This document shows, piece by piece, positions 25,753 to 37,340 of a stretch of 64,000 nucleotides of DNA. Both the position numbers and the translations under genes were made by a program. Position 1 is the stretch's first letter; each line of letters opens with the position of its first letter. Under the pieces are notes generated by a model. That model was not told the DNA's origin. It saw nothing but the letters and a program-made list of their open reading frames with translations, and ran no database searches. This stretch comes from Adiantum capillus-veneris (taxonomy: Eukaryota; Streptophyta; Polypodiopsida; Polypodiales; Pteridaceae): assembly GCA_014529385.2 (NCBI GenBank), contig CM043952.1:59627119-59691118 (forward strand), read 5' to 3'.

Positions 25753-26665
25753 TCACTTATGACCTAGGGTTTGCAATGGGTGGAGATGCAGGGCCACTCG
25801 CTTCCCTTCAGCCTCCGAGGCCTCAAGGGATTGGGCGAGGTGTTGCGGCAGGGTGGGGCGAGGGCGTGCTCAGCTATCCATCATGCAGCCTCTATTTTTG
25901 GACCTAAGGTGGAGGTCGCCCCTCTTGTCTTCCCTCTCAAAGCTCAACTTGGTGGCGACAGCAGCTTGGAAGGGCAAGGTCCCCCTTGTTATGGCCGGTT
26001 GGTTGAGGTGCACTACTAGGTTTAGCCAACGGTCTGTTCATGGATGCGGTTTGGTTGGATGCAAGTACTCACCGTTCGGGTCTCTGTGGACTTTCGAAGG
26101 GTTTGGCCCCCTACAAAAGGCCTATCGGAGGTGTGTCACCTTTGAGGCTGATGTCTTACTATGTCAAGGTGTTGGATGATGGATTCAAGCGAGCTCTTGA
26201 ATGCGGTTCAGTCTGCAACATTGTGTGGTCGGTGTGGTGGTTTCATGGGCGGCTTTCACATGGGTGGTTCAGCCTTCTTGGCTTGCTCTTCTTGGTGGGG
26301 TATGGTCTCTTCTCAGCTTTGACTTTGCTAGTCTATTTTCTTGTGTTTTGACATGTTGGTGAGTTTTCCCGAGTCAAGGTGGCAGTCGATGGCAGTGTCG
26401 GCTCCTTGGTGGAAACTTGTGCAGGCTCCTCGAGTGATGGGGGCTTGGATTTTTCCCTTGTTGTGTCTATAACTTTGGTTTTCTTATAGTTGGGCTGCCC
26501 TCCCATGTTCGGGATGGTATATTTGCGTATGTATGGATATGGTGGTTTTGTTAATTGTGTTGCCCTGGCTCGGGTGGTTGAGCAGGGTGATGCTTGTAAT
26601 GTTTTATTGCTGGTTAATCTAAAATCACCACTCTTGTGAGTTTTACAAATAAAAAATAAAAAAAT
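25753..26665 (+). mobile_element. LINE 3' end (probable), plus strand
   Basis: A G/T-rich sequence without long conserved frames ends in CCACTCTTGTGAGTTTTAC and an A-rich tail (AAATAAAAAATAAAAAA, about 26,646-26,665). That terminus matches, in the same orientation relative to the tail, those of the two minus-strand LINEs at 24,400 and 31,440. I take it as the 3' untranslated part of a 5'-truncated copy. No RT motif is seen in it. Confidence 0.5.
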
Positions 26666-26975
26666 TGAAAGGTTTTTTTATTTTTTTGAAATTGGGGAAA
26701 CCTAATGAATGATTGTATTATAAAGTCACCAATAGATATAAAAATCAGCCTCAAGCTCACGTCGAGCCTTGAGGGACAGAGGGTTACGTCTGAGCTTATT
26801 ATGGTAAGTAAAGACATAGCTCCGGATGATTGGCTTAGGGAAACCCTCGCCATCCCGTCAAGCCCTTTGTAAAGGTTTGGGTTGTTTGCAATAGTACACT
26901 AGGTAGAGTGAGTGTTTGAAAAAGTAAATCTCCTTCGTTTCATTTGGTCATGAATTGTCTCTTCTTTGTTCGGTC

Positions 26976-27055
<80 letters not shown>

Positions 27056-27600
27056 TTTACTTTGATGGCATGAAGAAAGCCATGCAAAAGAGCTTATTGG
27101 AGAGGTTACAAAATTGGTGCAAAATGCTCTATTCACCTTTACATGGACATTTTGTATTATTGTTGGATTGCATAAGTAGTCCTTAGTAAAGGGTTGGATT
27201 TTGGGTGCAAATCTCGATCATTGGAGAAAGCTTGTCGATTAATGCCAGATGACAAGTTAATGATAATTTTAAATTATTTTTTATAGAGCTGTGTGAGAGG
27301 ATGTTGACATTTGTGTACCTTTGTCTTTAAAAAGGGGCATTGAGTTTTGTGTCAAACATTATTTTTTATGCCTTTGCAATATATTGTAATGTTAATAGTT
27401 CATTGTTACACACTTTTTTTTCAAAAAAACATAATATTGTATTGCGACACTGCATGTTTAAAAATAATAATGTCACTTCCTTTCTTTTCAAAAAAGCTTT
27501 TTATTAAGAATTTCTTGTCAATAGCCTTATGTAGGCCATAGTGAATTTTTCACCTTGTTTTTAATTATTTCTTTTAGATTTTTGTTAGAGGGTATTGACA
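26666..27600. other. Stretch without a recognisable gene
   Basis: AT-rich. Contains a compound (TG)n(AG)n tract and part of a locally repeated block (GGGCATTGAGTTTTGTGTC... to GTTCATTGTTACAC) that recurs near 27,640 and 30,970. Confidence 0.6.
26980..27050. repeat. Compound (TG)n(AG)n microsatellite
   Basis: About 39 bp of TG followed by about 32 bp of AG. Confidence 0.95.
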
Positions 27601-27825
27601 TTTGTGTATCTCTCTCTCTCTCTCTCTCTTTAAAGAGGAGCATTGATTAATTTTAATGCTTTTGAAATATATTGTAATTTAAATAGCTCATTGTTACACT
27701 TTTTTTTTCAAAAAACATAAAATTCTATTGTGACTAGTAAAATGGAGCTGCCTTCGGCGGCGACATGCTCCCTCTTATCCTCAAGCTCCTCACTCTTGAC
27801 AAATTTCATAAAAGAAGATCAGGAA

Positions 27826-27872
<47 letters not shown>

Positions 27873-28452
27873 GTATGCTGGTGGCTCGCCCGCCTGCCTC
27901 AGAGTTGCTAAGTAGACCTAGGCTAGATTGGAGCTAGTGTACAGGGGGGGCAATGCTCATTGCTCAATGCTTGTGCACTGTGGAAAGGATGTTGGCGATG
28001 AGGGTTCAAAACAGTGCCCACTGCCACTATCCAGTGTCCACGCCTCTCAACGGCACAATCGCACCCTTTCACACTCACGGTCCCACAATGGACCACACAG
28101 ACGCACTCACAACATAGGCACGACTCGTTTACCATCTCATACAATCCATACCAATCATATTTTCAAGAATATAAAATTTCTTTCCTTGAATTTTCCAAGA
28201 GGAAATTTTATAGCATTACGTTATTTTTCGGGTTTTTGCGTTATTTTTCTCTATTTCGGGGTCGAATTTCTCCTTTCCCCCTTGCTCTGAACCTGCAAAA
28301 ATGGCACAATTTTTTGAGTTTCTTGCCTTATTTTTCTCTATGTCGAGGCAAAATTTCTCCTTTCCCACTTGCTCTGAACCGGCAGAAACTGCACGATATT
28401 AAGAGAGAGATACATTTTTCCCTAACAATGGGACTCCTGACTATAGATCTAT

Positions 28453-28528
<76 letters not shown>

Positions 28529-28595
28529 CAATGCCGACATTTTTGAAATTGAAAACGACACTATATTAAGCTGAGACGCATTTTTCACGAACATT

Positions 28596-28635
<40 letters not shown>

Positions 28636-28711
28636 CAGTGCCGACATTTTTTTAATTGAAAACGACACGATATTAAGCTGAGACGCATTTTTCACAAACA
28701 TTGCTCCCGAG

Positions 28712-28789
<78 letters not shown>

Positions 28790-28890
28790 AATGGTCATGT
28801 AGTCTCTCTTGTCTCTAAGCTCCAGGGCCGGTGCCTTTATGTGGGAGGTTGACAGCTTGCAGTTTTGTATCTGTTTTGAGAGCTCGCAAG

Positions 28891-28961
<71 letters not shown>

Positions 28962-29411
28962 ACGTACGCTTGCGGCTCGCTCGCATGCCTCGGAGTTGCT
29001 AAGTAGGCCTACGCTAGATTGGAGCTAGTCTACAGAGCAGGGGCAATGCTCATTGCTCAATGCTTGTGCACTGTGGAAAGGATGTTGGGGATGAGGGTTC
29101 AAAACAATGCCCACTGCCATTGTCCAATGTCCACGCCTCTCAACGATCCAATCGCACCCTCTCACACTCACGGTGCCACAGTGGACCACACAGACGCACT
29201 CACAACACAGGTGAAATTTATCCTTTTTCCCTTGCTCTAAACCGGCAAAAATGGCATGATTTTTTGGGTTTTTGCGTTGTTTTTCTCTATTTCCTGGTAA
29301 GATTTCTCCTTTTCCCCTTGCTCTGACCAGCAAAACGGCACGATATTAAAAGAGAGATGCATTTTTCCCTAACATTGGGACTCCAGACTACAAATCTATG
29401 GGGGCTCTGAG

Positions 29412-29430
<19 letters not shown>
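27590..29430. repeat. Locally duplicated, (CT)n-punctuated block
   Basis: The stretch beginning ACGTATGCTGG (27,871) recurs at 28,962 (offset 1,091) for about 250 bp. CACGATATTAA-GAGAGATGCATTTTTCCC occurs near 28,393 and 29,339, and GCTGAGACGCATTTTTCAC near 28,570 and 28,676. (CT)n tracts sit at the edges: 27,828-27,870, 28,454-28,522, about 28,594-28,630, about 28,715-28,786, about 28,892-28,961 and 29,414-29,502. No reading frame is conserved between the copies, so I see no gene. A diverged piece of the same family lies near 34,160-34,255. Confidence 0.8.
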
Positions 29431-29508
<78 letters not shown>

Positions 29509-29660
29509 CCTATTGCATGTGTGCACTATCTCATGCTTGCTATCGATCGCTCTGCAATGTTCGCCTGTGTCGCTAGGCTCCACGGCCCACTGACTGGATC
29601 AATCTCCTACTTACACGTGGCCGGGGAAGGGGGCCGAAATCCCTTCCCCAATTATTATTA

Positions 29661-30057
29661 GGGAAAATTGCCAAAATACTCCTCTAATTTGTGAAAATTC
29701 CCAAAATACCTTTGTGTCTATTTTGGTCGAAGTGTTCAAGATTTCCTTATATTTTTCCCCTTTTGATAGTCGAGATCCTCTTTTGAGTGATTAGCATGTA
29801 ATTTGTCACAAATTACCTCGGAAAGAAAGACAATTATGTCTAAAAATAATGAAACGAAGTAATTCATCTTCAAAGCCTACATAACCAACTCAAATTTTAG
29901 TTTTAGCATCTTGTATTGACAATCAGTCTGCTTAATCTCACAACCATGGGTATTTTGGGAACTTTGAAAAATTTGAAGGGCAGTTTGGGAATTTAAGACA
30001 ATGAAATTTGAGGGGTATTTTGGGAATTTCCACAAACTAGAGGACCAATGGGCTTTT
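29661..30057. repeat. MITE-like dispersed repeat, copy 2, with about 45-bp inverted ends
   Basis: The left end (CCTCTAATTTGTGAAAATTC then CCAAAATAC) and the complement of the right end (CCTCTAGTTTGTGGAAATTC then CCAAAATAC) match at most positions, giving terminal inverted repeats of about 45 bp around a 300-bp non-coding core. The core is shared with 23,320-23,575. No transposase, no clear TSD. Confidence 0.7.
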
Positions 30058-30129
30058 GTGTTGTTGCCACATCATCGACATAGCGTCGTTAGAAGAAATT
30101 AGAGGGGCAATATGCAGTGCCGTTAGAGG

Positions 30130-30293
<164 letters not shown>

Positions 30294-30639
30294 ACGCGAG
30301 GGCAGTACGGAGCGTCGTCAGAGAACAGTGGATACGACATTTTTCACACTCTCCCAGTCTCAGTCTCTCTCTCTCTCTCTGACTCACACAGGGCATAGTG
30401 TCCTAGAAGCTGTCGGATCATTGCTACAGCCCGCTTCATTAACACAAACAACGTCAGCACTATTCGTGGTCCTCTGGTAACCCGCTTGCAGTCTTGCATA
30501 GCCATGCTCTTTCTCTCTCTTGAGTCTCTTCGTGCAATGTCTGTCCGCTGCTACGTATCAAGACACACTTGTCGGATCATGCTGCTTCCGCCACGTGTCT
30601 AAGAGAGGGGCCAGAATTCCTTCCCCTATTATCTATTAG

Positions 30640-31360
30640 TATATATACCACATGTTTTAAAAGACTAGTGTCACTTTCTATTTTTCTCTCACACAAAAAA
30701 ACCTCTTATTATGAACTCTTCTCGTGAGCCTTATGTAGGCCATAGTGAATTGTTCACCTTGTTGTTTCCTTGCATTGATTGGACTTATCTTTTTTCATGC
30801 AAGTGAGTTATTTCTCTATTGATTTTTTTACATTGATTGGATCTACCTTTACATAACATTTTGTAATATTATTGTTTTCTTGCATTGATTGGACTTTACC
30901 TTTTCATACAAGCAATCGAAATGTTTTCTGGTAATGGCATTCGTGTATCTCTCTCTCTCTCTCTTTTAAAAAGGAGCATTGAGTGTTGTGTCAAACATTG
31001 ATTTTTATGCTTTTGAAATATATTATAATTTAAATAGTTCATTGTTACACTTTTAAAAAAATATATAAATTTTTATTTTTGATACCACATGCTTTAAAAG
31101 ACTAGTGTCACTTTTTTTTTTTTCTGTCGCAAAAAAGCCTCTCATTATGAACTCTTCTTAAGAGCGTTATCTAGGCCATAGTGAATTGTTCACCTTGTTG
31201 TTTCCTTTATTGATTGGACTTATATTTTCATGCAAGTGAGTTATTTCTCTATTGATTTCTTTACATTAATTGGATCTACCTTTACATGACATTTTGTAAT
31301 AGTATTGTTTTGTTGCATTGATTGGACTTTACCTTTTCATAAGAGCAATTGAAATGTTCT
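30640..31360. repeat. Tandem duplication, period about 437 bp
   Basis: TTTAAAAGACTAGTGTCAC at 30,656 recurs at 31,093, followed in both by GAACTCTTCT, AGGCCATAGTGAATTGTTCA and GCATTGATTGGACTT blocks. A diverged third piece lies near 27,470-27,560. Non-coding and AT-rich. Confidence 0.75.
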
Positions 31361-31427
31361 CTAGTTTTTTTGTTTTCTGTTAATGAATCCTTTCATTTCA
31401 AATCATTATATGGTGACTTGACTTATC

Positions 31428-33760
31428 TTTTTTTTTTTTTCAAAACTCACAATGGTGAGTGGATTATATTGACAGATTCACAAAATGACATATTCTTATC
31501 ATGCCTGTGACAAACCATGACCACTTGAATGGACCTTACATACATTGGTTGATGGGGAAGCCACCCCTTGACCATAGGTGAGTCCACACATTTACCTTTG
31601 CAAGTTGGTTAATACGGCCTCCAGAGTTCTGTTCCACTCCTTTAAGTTCTTTTGTTTTCCAATGGCGATAATCATTACTCTGCTTTTTTGGACTATCTCC
31701 ACGAACTTAGCTACCGTCAAGGAGTTCTCTAAGATCCGATTGTTCCTTGTCTTCCAAATGTATTTAAAGTAGAAATACTTCACAATTTGTGTAGCAATGA
31801 GCAGTTTATGGCTCTTGACATCTTCCCTCCCAAGAAGAGGTCATTCTTGAAGAATCCTATTTTTCAGCCCTTTTGCACCCATTTGCACAAGTGAGAAAGG
31901 TCTTCACACGCTACTCTACATTGTGAGCATCTATCTGGACCAATTACCCTATCAAGGACCTTCACTCAAGTTGGCATGGCTCCCCGTAGCACCGTCCATA
32001 AGAAGACCTTCATCATATCCGGCCATTGAGGGAACCATATGTTCTTGACGATCATGACCAATTGTTTTTCCATTGTTAATTGAGCAAGGAGAACCAATCC
32101 TGTGATTCCATAAGAGCGAGATACACATCCTTTGTTTGGGGTTTTAGGGAATGTATTTTCACAGGCCAGTGCCAAGCTTTTCACTCGAGCTTGGATTCAT
32201 AGTCCGACAGATATTGGTCACTAATCAACAATCTTTCTGACCCAAAGGATAAACTCAAAATCCAGTTGATTAGTTTCCTTCCAATAGCCTCTGTTGTAGT
32301 CCCACAACTAGCATATACGCCTAATACCCTTGTTATTAACCTTTCTGGAAACTTCCCTCCAAAAAGCGGTCAGAAGGATGCCTCCAGCTCTGAAGAGCCA
32401 AGGGGACCAATGAGATATAGAGTTGTGGAAGTACCTTGACAACTCTCCCCATTCCAAAGACCCCGTTGCTCTATTGTATTTTTTGGGTAAGCTCACATAT
32501 ATCATACCCCCAAGTTTTAGGACGGCCCATTGCGGGCCCAAAAACTTGTTGTGCACCTCGATCCCTTTCCATTGTCTGCCTTGCGAGCGTATTCTGGAGT
32601 TTTCCATCATATCCTTAGCCATAATAGATCAAGACCGGTTTTCATTAGCAAGGGCTACCAAAAACTTGGCGCATTGAGACTCTGCGTGACTATTGGGGTT
32701 AAGGATCCCAAGCCCACCTTGCTCCATAGGTCTCGCAACCGTCTCCCATTTTTGCCCATTGTCAGGGTGTTGTGTCTTTATTGTTGTTCTTCCAAAGAAA
32801 TCTCTTTACTGGTTCAAGAACTCTTTCCCGTTGCATTAAGCTAGCTTAAGTAGCGGATCATTGAATGTTATATAGGATAGCATGAAATAATTGATAGCCT
32901 TCACTCTGCTTGGAAAGGGAAGAAGCACAAACTTCCACCTTCGCATCTTAATCTTGATTTTCTCCATAACCCACGAGAATCTCTGCTTGTGAGTAACTTC
33001 CACCCCCAGAGGCCCGCGGGGCTCCCAGGTGACAAAAAATATTTCCTTTTGACACTATCTCCCCAGTCCATATAGACGGATCAAACGAGTCATTCTCAAA
33101 GAGAGAGATCAATCTTGATTTTTCAATACTACACCTTGACCCTAAGGCTAAGGCAAACGTCTGCACAATTTCTAGAGCTTTCTTGATAACCTCAAGGAAG
33201 GCTTTATGAAAGAGCATGGAATCCGTGAAAAGCTTTGCCAGTAATTGGTCATTATTCAGTAGAGCGAATCCTTGAATCTCTCCTTTAGTAGCACTGTCTT
33301 CCAATAATGTAACCAGAGGGTGGGATCCAATGCCAAAAATTAGAGGGGCAAGTGGGAATCCTTGTTTTATGGATCTTTTAACCTCAAAAGCAGCTACAAT
33401 TCTCTCATTGAAAAGGAGCTTCGACTAGCCCAAAGCCTAATGACTTCATGACATCTTCGATGAACGATCATGTTATCCTGTCACATCGGCTTTGTCAAGA
33501 TCTAGTTGAAGTAAGATACACTCTTATTTAGTGAAAGCAGCATATTCAATGCCGACCATTGCGGCCAAAATGTTATCATAGATTGACCTTCCTTTGATGA
33601 ATCCATGCTAGTGGCGGGTGAGAACTTTGTCGAGGAGGGGGGGAGAGCCTCAGGGCTACAGTTTTGGCAATAATTTTATAGGCTACAAACATCGGGCGCC
33701 AATGTTTAAGTTGGGAGCAACATACTTTTCATGAACTTAAGCATTAATTGACTTCTCTTT
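31428..33760 (-). pseudogene. LINE RT and 3' end, most complete copy in the window
   Basis: On the minus strand, from about 33,720 leftward: HWRPMFVAYKIIAKTVALRL, HGFIKGRSIYDNILAAM, a decayed palm (LLQLDLDKAD), QGFPLAPLIFGIG, then NNDQLLAKLFTDSMLFHKAF, where the usual FADD box is damaged, and SGSRC-like LGSRCSIEKSRLI. After these come the post-RT region (GVGNEFLNQ-type, GPQWAVLKLGGMIYVSLPKK, GGILLTAFW, WPDMMKVFLWTVLRGAMPT) and the tail IWKTRNNRILENSLTVAK. The order is that of plant LINE RT followed by zf-RVT. It ends with hairpin ACTCAC-CATT-GTGAGT and a poly(A) run on this strand (31,428-31,441). Multiple stops; endonuclease absent. Confidence 0.82.
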
Positions 33761-34025
33761 TCTTATTAATGTGCCAATGTGAACGGTGAACCTTCACCTT
33801 GTTCTTTACTTTGTTGATGTGAATCCAATGGTTGATGGAGTGTTCAAGAAATTCTTTGTCCAAGAAGACCATAGGGGAGTGGTAGAGAAAACATGCACCT
33901 CTCACCATCCAATGGTCACCGACACATTAAATTTGATTGGTGACATTTCAAGTCATTTCAATCCTTACTATACTCATTTGAACATTTTCATTATGAAAAT
34001 GAGTGTGTGTGTGTGCGCGCGCGCG

Positions 34026-34059
<34 letters not shown>

Positions 34060-34346
34060 CATTAAAAATATTTTCATACATACAAAATTCTTTTTCTTGA
34101 ATTTGTCAAGATGAAATTTTAAAAAATTATATTTATGTTTTAGGCTTTTACACTATATTTCTCTATTTTGAGACCGAATATATCCTTTTCCCCTTGCTCT
34201 CAGTCGACATTTTTAAAATTGAAAACGACACAAAATTAAGTTGAGACACATTTTTACGAACATAGAGGTCCATGAACATGTCAAATGTCTCCTAATAATC
34301 ACTCAATTTATTGCAACAAAAATTGTTACCTTCTCGAGACTATCGT
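33761..34346. other. Stretch without a recognisable gene
   Basis: Contains a GCGC/(CT)n tract (about 34,015-34,058) and a diverged member of the repeat at 28,200-28,600 (AAAACGACACAAAATTAAG). It ends with CGT, the left TSD of CACTA-2. Confidence 0.6.
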
Positions 34347-34540
34347 CACTACAACAAAAAAGGGGATTATCGACGTATATAGCGACACTTAACGTTGATA
34401 TACGTGTCGATATATGCATCCCTGTGAAACTGTCACAAAGAGCGTCGATATACGCATGGAAAGGCTTCATTAGCGACGCGTATATCGACGCTGGTATAGA
34501 CGGGTATAGCGACGCGTATATCGACGACCATAATAGTAAA
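34347..34540 (+). repeat. CACTA-2 left TIR and subterminal repeats
   Basis: CACTACAACA followed by repeated TATATCGACG, GTCGATATACG and GCGTATATCGACG in both orientations. Confidence 0.85.
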
Positions 34541-34779
34541 AAAAAAATCTTGGGCAAAGGGCAGGTAGCCTGGCCTCTGCCCAATGAAAAAATGGACACA
34601 GGCACCACAGCCAAACTTCCTGCCCTCTGCCCAAGAAAGCGAGCAGCACCAAAATCAACCGTGCTCCCGCAGAAATTTCGGCAAAGTTCCCTTCGTTTTT
34701 ACATAAACTTTTCAAAAAAAATATATCATGTATACGCCTCCTACATGCTATCCATGTAGGATCTCACATGAGATTTAAG

Positions 34780-35125
34780 GCCAATGACCATAACGAACCA
34801 TAACCATAACTTAAAAGCATAACCATTACGAACCATAACCATAACTTAAAATCATAACCATAACGAACCATAACCATAACGAACCATAACCATAACTTAA
34901 AACCATAACCGACCAATATAACCACTTTGATCATAACCAGAAATAAAATTAACAATAACCATAAGCATAACCAAAAAGTTAAACATAACCATAAACAAAA
35001 CCTGAACCATAACTATGTCTATACAAGAATAGGAGAAATAACCATGTCTATACAATGACAATGACAATAACCATAACCATAAGGAAAACAATAATTGTCT
35101 GAACAATAATCATAACCATATATAT
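34780..35125. repeat. CCATAA-type hexamer-rich repeat
   Basis: Imperfect array of CCATAA interspersed with CGAA and CTTAAAA (such as CATAACCATAACGAACC) over about 340 bp inside CACTA-2. It is not the plant telomere repeat CCCTAAA. Confidence 0.85.
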
Positions 35126-35333
35126 ATGTCTATACAAAAGGAGACACAGAAGCATGTTTGTGTCTCACAAAGCATATATATGAAATCCGGGCCACTGATG
35201 ACTAGGCATCACAACCTGCACATAGGACAACTCATAAAATTAGTATTCACATATACTTACTTAATTAAATCAACTCACACATATTAATGTCTCACCTCAA
35301 GCGATCAGCGAGACTGTAAGGCCGCCCAGTCTA

Positions 35334-35653
35334 TGTTGAGATGTCAAGCTCTACATCTTGAGCTGGCATCCACTACGGGTCTTGGCTGCTTACGGCATTT
35401 ACTCATTGGCGCGTTAGGTGACCGACACGGAGGATCTCTGCCAGTGATTCTACAGCTGGACTACACTTATAGTGCCAGCCTAGTACGCTTCTAGCGAGTT
35501 CACACTTAGTGACCGCATGGACATATGTGCTACTTTTCAGTTTTAGCACTTAGTCATTTTTACTCTCTTTTCTGTGAGAAAAAGAAGAAACTTTCCATCT
35601 CTGTGTGGTGTGTGCTTGTCTTGTGTAGCTCTCTTGCATCCTCATTCTTTACA
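35334..35653 (+). repeat. 5' LTR of the copia element at 35-40 kb
   Basis: 320 bp, TG...CA, about 96% identical by eye to the 3' LTR. Confidence 0.95.
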
Positions 35654-35665
35654 TGGTATCAGAGC
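35654..35665 (+). other. Primer-binding site (initiator tRNA-Met)
   Basis: TGGTATCAGAGC directly abuts the 5' LTR. Confidence 0.93.
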
Positions 35666-35927
35666 CTGGTGCAGGCAAGAGAGGCTAAGAGAGCAAGAGC
35701 ATCACAATCCCTTCGTTCGCAATCCACGACCAGATTTACTGTACAAGTTTCTGAACAGGTCTCCAAAGTGCAGTACACAGAGATTTACTATACAAGTACA
35801 GTGGTTGTATGTACGCTTGATTATGGACACTCGTTGAGTGTAGAAAGCGTTACAGGTACCACGATAGCAGGTTCAGCAGATTTGCAGGTTTTTGCAGATT
35901 GCAGCTATTTTGTCTTAGTGCTTCAAG

Positions 35928-36830
35928 ATGTCTGACGGTTTCAGTCAGATTGTTACCGAGAAGCTTGAGAAAAATAACTACCCTGCATGGAAGTTCAGAA
36001 TAACAAATTTCCTAAAAGAAAAAGGTTATTGGGACTATGTAGAAGGAGACAATGAAAAGGAACCAGAGATTCCCGCGGCAAATGCTACAGTAGAACAAAG
36101 AAAAGATTTGAGGGACTGGCAACAAGGCCAGAGCAAAGTGATGTATTGGCTTTCTATGAGCATCAAAGATGGCATGATGGGCTATCTACAGGACGCTGAA
36201 ACCCCCGCCATTGCATGGAAAAACTTAGGCAGAGTGTTTGAGGTGAACACCAAGGCCAGGAAGCTTCAACTAAAATCGGAGCTAAATCAGGTTAAGAGGA
36301 ACAACCTCTCCATCAATGATTATGCTTTGAAGATCAAGAGTATCATTGAGGCTCTTGGATCTATTAAAGTTTCAGTGGAAGACGATGACATTGTCCGTGC
36401 ATGCTTGGATGGTCTAGGAGATGAGTATGTATATTTCAGGTCTTCCATGAATACAAGAGACGACATCCTCGTGTTCCAAGATTTGATTTCTATGCTTATT
36501 CTTGAGGAGAAGAACCTTGGTCTTGACACATCTACTTCTCGTGGCAGAAATAGGTCTGAACAGGCCTTCTATTCTAACTCCAACAGAGGTAGAGGTAGAG
36601 GTCGTGGTCGAGGCCCAAGTGGTTGCAGGGGCAAATTTCAAGAAGGTCAATCAAATCAAAACAATACAGGTGGCAGGGGAAACCAGTCTCAAGGCAGGGG
36701 GAGTCAAAGAGGTCGTGGTGCAGGATCAAGCAGGCAGCAACATACTGTAGATAGCAGAGAATGTTGGACTTGTGGTGAAAGAGGTCACATGATGTCACGT
36801 GACTGTCCAAAGGGAAAAGCAAGTGGATAG
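35928..36830 (+). CDS. gag: Copia gag
   Basis: A 300-residue gag starting MSDGFSQIVTEKLEKNNY. The N-terminal part has the usual copia capsid layout (YPAWKFRITNFLKEKGYWDY, AWKNLGRVFEVNT, ARKLQLKSELNQVKR, NDYALKIKSIIEALGS). Then comes a Gly/Arg-rich linker with (GR)n-like repeats, and a zinc knuckle CWTCGERGHMMSRDC whose last spacing is five residues rather than the usual four. It ends at TAG (36,828-36,830), after which the same frame goes on into the protease, so the stop is probably a mutation inside an original gag-pol frame. Start chosen because it is the first Met and opens the recognisable domain. Confidence 0.93.
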   Translation: MSDGFSQIVTEKLEKNNYPAWKFRITNFLKEKGYWDYVEGDNEKEPEIPAANATVEQRKDLRDWQQGQSKVMYWLSMSIKDGMMGYLQDAETPAIAWKNLGRVFEVNTKARKLQLKSELNQVKRNNLSINDYALKIKSIIEALGSIKVSVEDDDIVRACLDGLGDEYVYFRSSMNTRDDILVFQDLISMLILEEKNLGLDTSTSRGRNRSEQAFYSNSNRGRGRGRGRGPSGCRGKFQEGQSNQNNTGGRGNQSQGRGSQRGRGAGSSRQQHTVDSRECWTCGERGHMMSRDCPKGKASG

Positions 36831-37340
36831 AGAGAACAGGGCAACTATGCATCTACTAGCAGAGATGCAGATGACAACAAAAACGAGCGCATGTTTGCTA
36901 TGCAGCATGTAATGAATACAATGACTGTAGAGAATTCCACCCAAGATGATGTTTGGTATGTGGATTCAGGTGCCTCTAATCACATGACGTCTCGTGGAGA
37001 GTGGTTTAGAGATATGCACAAACCAGATGTGTCAGGCTATGTGCAGACAGGAGATGACACAGCTCACCCCATTGCTCATGTAGGGGACATACCTCTAAAT
37101 ACGAAGAGTGGAAAATCAAAGTACTTATCAGATGTACTTCATGTCCCAAACATTACAAAGAATCTTGTTTCTGTTGGAAAAATGGTTGAGCAGGGTTTGC
37201 AGGTTCGCTTCAATCCAAATGGTTGTTATGTAGAAGATTTCCAGAATGGTTGTAAGCTGATCACAGAGGGCAAATGTGTGGGCAGAATGTTTACGCTGAA
37301 TGTAGACATGCCTAAGGTAAAAGCTGCATTATTTGCATAG
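36831..37340 (+). pseudogene. pol: Copia protease segment of pol
   Basis: In the gag frame after the TAG; first Met at 36,891. Protease motif VWYVDSGASNHMTS carries the catalytic DSGA, followed by GDIPLNTKSGKSKYLSDVLH and VPNITKNLVSVGKM, the standard copia retropepsin. Another in-frame TAG (37,338-37,340) cuts it from the integrase. The domain itself looks complete. Confidence 0.9.

Noticed and set aside
31966-33304. Separate minus-strand genes from the individual open frames
   Set aside because: They are pieces of one decayed LINE RT and post-RT region in shifting frames.
34780-35125. Interstitial telomere repeat
   Set aside because: The unit is CCATAA, not the plant telomere CCCTAAA.
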